This document shows, in pieces, positions 59,333-64,000 of a stretch of DNA of 64,000 bases (within the stretch, counting starts at the first letter, position 1; every line of letters starts with the position of its first letter). The DNA is from Chondrilla cf. caribensis. Its lineage: Eukaryota; Porifera; Demospongiae; Chondrillida; Chondrillidae. A program made the translations under genes and the position numbers. The DNA lies in assembly GCA_964020155.1 (NCBI GenBank), contig OZ026554.1, positions 1,687,747-1,751,746 on the forward strand, read 5' to 3'. The notes beneath the pieces are model-generated. The model was given only the letters and a program-made list of their open reading frames with translations, was not told where the DNA came from and searched no databases.

Positions 59333-61965
59333 TTGCGTTCCCCATCTGTTACTAATGAGGATCCCAGCAACGTCGGAACCGGCGAATCTGGAAGAGTTAG
59401 AGCCGTTCGGGGAGTACAGACTAGTTCCGGAGGGGAACTGGTGATTCTGGTAGCGAACATCCGAGGCCCGCGACAGGGATGCGGCGAACTAGGTGAAGTG
59501 GCGGTCAAACACGACAAACCCCACTTCTTATGCCTCTTGGAGACCCATCTGAATGCTGAACCGAACAACTACATCACTCTGTTAGGTTACATGGTCAAAG
59601 CGAGGGCCGACCGTACTAAACACGGCGGAGGGGTTATAATTATGGCCCGAGAAGACGTTCTGTGCGACAACTACCCCGTAGAGAAGTACTATGTCCAGAA
59701 GACGGTCGAAATGTGTGCAGTAACTATTCCCGGAGATAAACCAACAACGCTGGTTAGCGTGTACACCCACCCTTCTGCTACAGACACCACACTGATAAAG
59801 CAACTTGAGCTGCTGCATGATGACATCACAAAGGATAACAAGCAGCAAGCCTTGATAGTCGGGGACTTCAATGCACGAGGAGGAATGGTTAAATTCCACA
59901 AAAACTGATAATGCTGGCAAGGCCACACGGCATTTCTGCGAGTCCAGAAGACTCCTCCAACTGGTGTCAAGACCAACCAGAGGTGAGGCAATCTTAGACC
60001 TGGTTGTTGGACCATATGAAGGCACTGTCACCCACCTTCCACCTTGTGGCTCATCTGACCACCAAACCCTGCTAGTCATTCTGGCAAGGGCCCTAGAAAC
60101 CCCTAGTGCACCATCAAAGAGAACGGTATATCACTGGAAGAGAGCAGCCTGGAATCAGATGGTTGGATCCGGAAGTTTCAGATCAGCAAACTGGGAACTT
60201 CCTGCCAACGTTGACGCAGCAGTGGAAAGTGTCACCAGAAAGATAAATGCTGTGACCAACAAGTTTGTCCCAAGAACAAATCCAACCATGATAAGACCTT
60301 TTCCGTGGTGGGATCGACGGTGTCAAAAGATCTGGTCAAAAAAGGAAATGGCTTGGAGAAGTGGAGATAAGGTGGCATATGCAACACTGCGCAAGAAGGC
60401 CAGAAGAGTCTATGGAAAGGCTTTTGGTAAACATCAAGAGCGGATTAAAGAGAAGCTGACAAAAGGCACCAATTCAAAGAACTGGTGGCAAATGACACGG
60501 GACATAGCAGGGCTTGGAAAGAAGAAGCAGTCAGTGACACCAGAAGCACAGGCCCTAGCCATGTTCTTAACTGAAAAGTTCCGCATACCAGATGAAGAGT
60601 CAGCAGAATTGCCCTCAATGGAGGACTATGACAACTTGGAAGCTGAGTTAAAGACCTTCAGAGTGACGAGGATTAAAGTATAGTGTGTTCTAGAGAGGCT
60701 CGATGAGAGTAAGTCAGTAGGTTTGGATGGTGTAAGCATGAGAGTGTTGAAGCGATGTGCTGCTGTACTTTCGTTGCCAATAATACGGATATTCCAGAAG
60801 ATAGTGCGGAGTGGGTCTTTCCCAGAGGCTTGGAAGGTTGCATGTATAACTCCTATTCACAAGAAGGGACCCACACATCTACCATCTAGCTACAGACCAA
60901 TATCCATTTTGCCACCACTCTCAACCACATTTGAGAGAGTACTCCTACCACAGCTGAAGAAACGGCTCCTGCAGTACATTCCTGATGAGCAATTTGGGTT
61001 TGTGCCCAACACAGGTACTACAGATGTAGGGGTACTCATTGTTGACGAGGTTGCTACTGCCCTGGAAGTTCGATCTGTTTGTTCGGAAGTTGCCTAGAGA
61101 AGTTCAGCATGCAGTGATGCTATGTTATGCAGATGATACAACGATCTTGATGAGAATACCAACAGGTGGAAGAACGAAGTGCGCTACCATGCTCAACTCT
61201 GACCTGGAGAGAATCTTGTATTGTGGAAAGAAATGGCTACTTAAGTTCGAGGCTAAGAAAACAAAAGCTATCACAATTAGCAGGAAAAGACATCCTATTG
61301 AAAATCCACCACTAGTCATGAACGGAACAACTATTGCAGAAAATGAGACTTTGGAAGTCTTGGGCTTCACCATAGACAGCAAAGGAACATGGTCGGCACA
61401 CGTAGACAGAGTGGTGAAAGAGGCTCGGCAAAGACTAGGTGCTATAAGGCGAGTAAGAAGATACTTCAATGACAAGGGAGTTTACACAGCTTACAAAGCC
61501 TTCGTTAGAAGAAAGATAGAATATGGCAGCCTGAGCTACTGGAGCACAGCCAAGACCCACCAGGCTAAGCTTGACCAAGTCCAACAGCAGGCACATAGCC
61601 TCTTTGAGGGACTTACAATCACATCCCTGGAACAGAGAAGGGAAGCTGCAGCGGTTGGACTAACATGTAGGCTCCTGTCAGGAGATGTAAAGCGACCACT
61701 AAAATCCCTCACCCCAAAACGCAGCGACCACAGTGAAGAGAGTCTCCGGAGATCTGCCCGGCTGGGAGGACGCACGAAACAACACCAACACCAGCTACAG
61801 TGTCAGACGACCAACAAATCACTGGAAGCATTCAAAAGAAGCTTCAGAGGCAGAATCCATTATATCTGGAATGGATTGGAGTCAGAGTGCCTGCAGACCC
61901 CAAGTCCAGACTGGATGGCTTGCCGGAGAGAGCTACAAAGAGAACTGATGAGCGAAATTACCTAA
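59333..61965 (+). mobile_element. Decayed LINE (AP endonuclease + reverse transcriptase)
   Basis: Segment 1 (59333-59908): AP-type endonuclease with LLETHLNAEPN, GGGVIIMARED and VGDFNARGG. A frameshift near 59880 leads to segment 2 (to 60683) with endonuclease end LDLVVGPYEG and GSSDHQTLLV, then a stop at 60681-60683. Segment 3 (to 61097): RT fingers with KSVGLDGVSM, PIHKKGPTHLPSSYRPISIL and DEQFGFVP. A deletion then removes the first catalytic-aspartate part of the palm. Segment 4 (to 61965): LCYADDTTILM (the YADD box), then LEVLGFTIDSKGTW and a thumb/C-terminal domain. A non-LTR element of the Jockey/CR1-like group; exact clade not assigned. Not autonomous. It lies in the intron between the coiled-coil and CYLD exons of copy 2, antisense to the host gene. 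Confidence 0.88.
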
Positions 61966-62398
61966 ACTGATTCCACCCACCCTCTACACCATTCCACGCA
62001 TACTGGTCAGTATTTACCGTAAAAAAGTGTGTGCATATATACGTATATGTACAGCTACCCATACTGGAAAGGCAAGCCGGGCAGACCATGGGGTTGTAAA
62101 CTCGCTTAGGATAGGCCCAGTTACTTCCAGTGGTTTGGTATAATGGTCACCAGAAATGCTGTGACAGCTAACATAGAGGTGTGAGCAACATGTTATAGGA
62201 AAAAACCATGTAGAGTTACATATCACAATTACAATAGATAATCAGTGGAGCTCTGTCATGCATGACCAGACAGCTTTCGCCCTGGTGATAGGTCCTGAAC
62301 CATATATACAATGACAGTTGTGTTTGAACAGCTGTGAACTGAGCCTATATGAAATCTAATAACCCCTGTTTCGTACAGAATTAATTAAAGGACAGTTA

Positions 62399-62541
62399 TG
62401 TTATGCAGATGATACAACGATCTTGATGAGAATACCAACAGGTGGAAGAACGAAGTGTGCTACCATGCTCAACTCTGACCTGGAGAGAATCTTGTATTGT
62501 GGAAAGAAATGGCTACTTAAGTTCGAGGCAAAGAAAACAAA
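62399..62541 (+). mobile_element. Displaced copy of a LINE RT segment
   Basis: About 143 bp from ATGTTATGCAGATGATACAA to AAAGAAAACAAA is nearly identical to 61121-61264 of the neighbouring LINE. It interrupts sequence that is continuous in copy 1 (near 37328). No poly(A) or target repeat, so not a normal retro-insertion. Confidence 0.88.
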
Positions 62542-62577
62542 ACAGCCATCTAGTAATGTAAATAGATGGTCACTTAC

Positions 62578-63405
62578 TGTGGATGAGAAAAGATCAGGAG
62601 CAGGCTTCTGTCTGCTGTCAACTGCTGATTCTTTCACTTTATGACAAGCCTTGTACTCATCAAGTTCTTTTTTTAGTTGATCTCTCTCTCTTTGCAAGGA
62701 GCGGATCTATGGGTAAAATGGGGCAGAGCCATCTTAGCAAAAAGGAACACTTAGTCAAATCTGTACGATGACCTGCAACCCGTACAGCTAGTCCAATGAC
62801 AATACTGATACCTACATTTGCCATTATGTTTTGTGCAGCTATGGTTGTGCCCAAGTCCTGGAGATACACACATGTTATTCAGTGCGGTTTGATTCGATCA
62901 AGGAATGATTTGCGTACAAAGAAATTTACAACTGACCTGGATAGTTTAATATTTGGTCCCTCTTGCGGGTGACCACAATCAGACTCCCCTTACAACAGGA
63001 AGATGGGATGAAGTTAGTTTAACCGCGGTAAACCATGCATCCGGTAACTATATGTACGTATGTACACTATCAGATGAGAAATACGTATGTACCTGCTGTG
63101 CTTTTTCTTCGTTAGCAAAGTTCAAAGCTGCTTCTAACTCCGTTACATGAACCTGCATGTACACGAGTGGAGAACAGTATTTACAATCCATAATATACGA
63201 AAAACATCCCAGTCAAATTATTCTGCCAAACTGGTCATATCTGTTGCATGTATCAAAGTGAATGTCACAACCTATATCCAATAAAATTATAACAATTACA
63301 AGTATTTACTTCTGCTAAACTCACCCTTTCACATTCGATCTCATGTTTAACATTCTGAAGTTCTACCTCTAGAGTAGCAATCCTCTGAGCATTGTTGTGG
63401 ACGCT
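62578..63405 (-). CDS. Coiled-coil exons of a second kinase gene (partial)
   Basis: Exons 63405-63325, 63152-63093 and 62706-62578 correspond to the coiled-coil exons of the kinase gene at 37369-43794. They encode SVHNNAQRIATLEVELQ, VHVTELEAALNFANEEKAQQ and LQRERDQLKKELDEY. All phases are 0/0; the middle exon is 3 codons shorter. The kinase exons should lie to the right, outside the window. The last exon again ends at GTAAGT. The next exon on this strand with a phase-0 acceptor is at 58147 (CYLD-like copy 2). Confidence 0.75.
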
Positions 63406-64000
63406 CTATAAATATGACATAGCCAGCATGTATGTACGTAATATAATACAAAGAGTACATAGCTAGTACAGAGAACTACCTATGACTGCTATATCTGATC
63501 ACAAGTGACTCATGTGCCAGTGGATACAAGGGTTGAAAATTTAAACAGCATGCAAATTCCAGAATAAACACTTCAAATAGAATCTACAACACAATTACGG
63601 CACCATATTTAAAATTACGCATGTTTTGATGACAGTCACTATGATTCTCAGGTTAAAATTTGTGCAACGTGTGGGCAGCCATTTCCCAACTCAAAACAAT
63701 AATTATCGTTTTGTATTTCTTTTGGCGGACACTGTACAGACTTCTAAATGACAGTGAGGATATCCTCTGCTGGGTTGTTTCATTCATCCCTTATAGATGA
63801 GGAAATTTGTTGGTACGTACAGTGGAATTAGATACATAACAATGAAAAATTAAGCCAAGCCTTTGAATTATGCATGCACTTATACAGAATGACTTTTTGG
63901 TAGCTGTTAAAATGTGGTAAATATAGGCCAATTGCGATAGCTGATTCGATATTATATACATGAGATAGCTGGTATGGTTAACCTCTATGAATACCTGATT
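63406..64000. other. Intron of the second kinase gene, window end
   Basis: 63845-64000 aligns with 38288-38447 (shared TTTTTGGTAGCTGT and CATGAGA...TAGCTGGTATGG). This shows that the duplication continues past the window towards a second kinase domain. Confidence 0.7.

Noticed and set aside
59333..61965. A functional LINE
   Set aside because: At least one frameshift, one in-frame stop and a deletion of the RT palm are present.

Overview
The window looks like nuclear DNA of an early-branching metazoan, most likely a demosponge; this is inferred from gene content only. Genes are dense and have many short GT-AG introns. Intergenic gaps are sometimes under 100 bp, while CA/GT arrays, small inverted-repeat transposons and minisatellites fill introns. 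The gene families are animal ones: roadblock dynein light chain, PIGU, CYLD, TMEM143, RDH-like SDRs, a 7TM receptor and fibrinogen-like secreted proteins. Nothing indicates a bacterial replicon. Most gene models below were built by hand from open frames, splice consensus and phase agreement.

Layout. (1) 0.2-4.9 kb: two tandem secreted fibrinogen-like genes plus an exon fragment. (2) 5.4-14.9 kb: a 3'-truncated SDR gene on the minus strand, which shares an 18-bp promoter gap with the first of four tandem plus-strand sialidase-like (BNR/Asp-box) genes. (3) 15.3-24.8 kb: roadblock (minus) and TMEM143 (plus) from a divergent promoter, a complete eight-exon SDR paralogue (minus) and a single-exon 7TM receptor (minus). 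(4) 25.5-43.8 kb, minus strand: PIGU, then a CYLD-type deubiquitinase domain, then coiled-coil and TKL-like kinase exons. A Ty3/gypsy remnant and an intact plus-strand pogo/Tigger-PHD gene lie in introns here. (5) 44.2-64 kb: a second, rearranged copy of block 4. It has an orphan CYLD last exon, a broken PIGU 5' half, a CYLD gene with extra CAP-Gly exons and a one-base frameshift, a decayed LINE preceded by a convincing hammerhead ribozyme, and the coiled-coil exons of a second kinase gene that continues past the window.

Two observations stand out. First, the minus-strand kinase exons (43794-37369) end at a strong splice donor in phase 0. The CYLD-like exons (34425-31608) begin at an acceptor in phase 0 with no start codon of their own. 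The simplest reading is one 841-residue kinase / coiled-coil / CAP-Gly / deubiquitinase protein, although separate genes are not excluded. Second, positions 58936-59012 fold as a type I hammerhead ribozyme with a fully self-complementary stem III, about 320 bp upstream of a LINE endonuclease ORF on the same strand.

Functional themes: the sialidase-like, fibrinogen-like and SDR genes form a tandemly expanding secreted/metabolic neighbourhood. The kinase and CYLD parts point to ubiquitin-dependent innate signalling, where vertebrate CYLD acts on RIPK-type kinases. PIGU, TMEM143 and roadblock are housekeeping neighbours.
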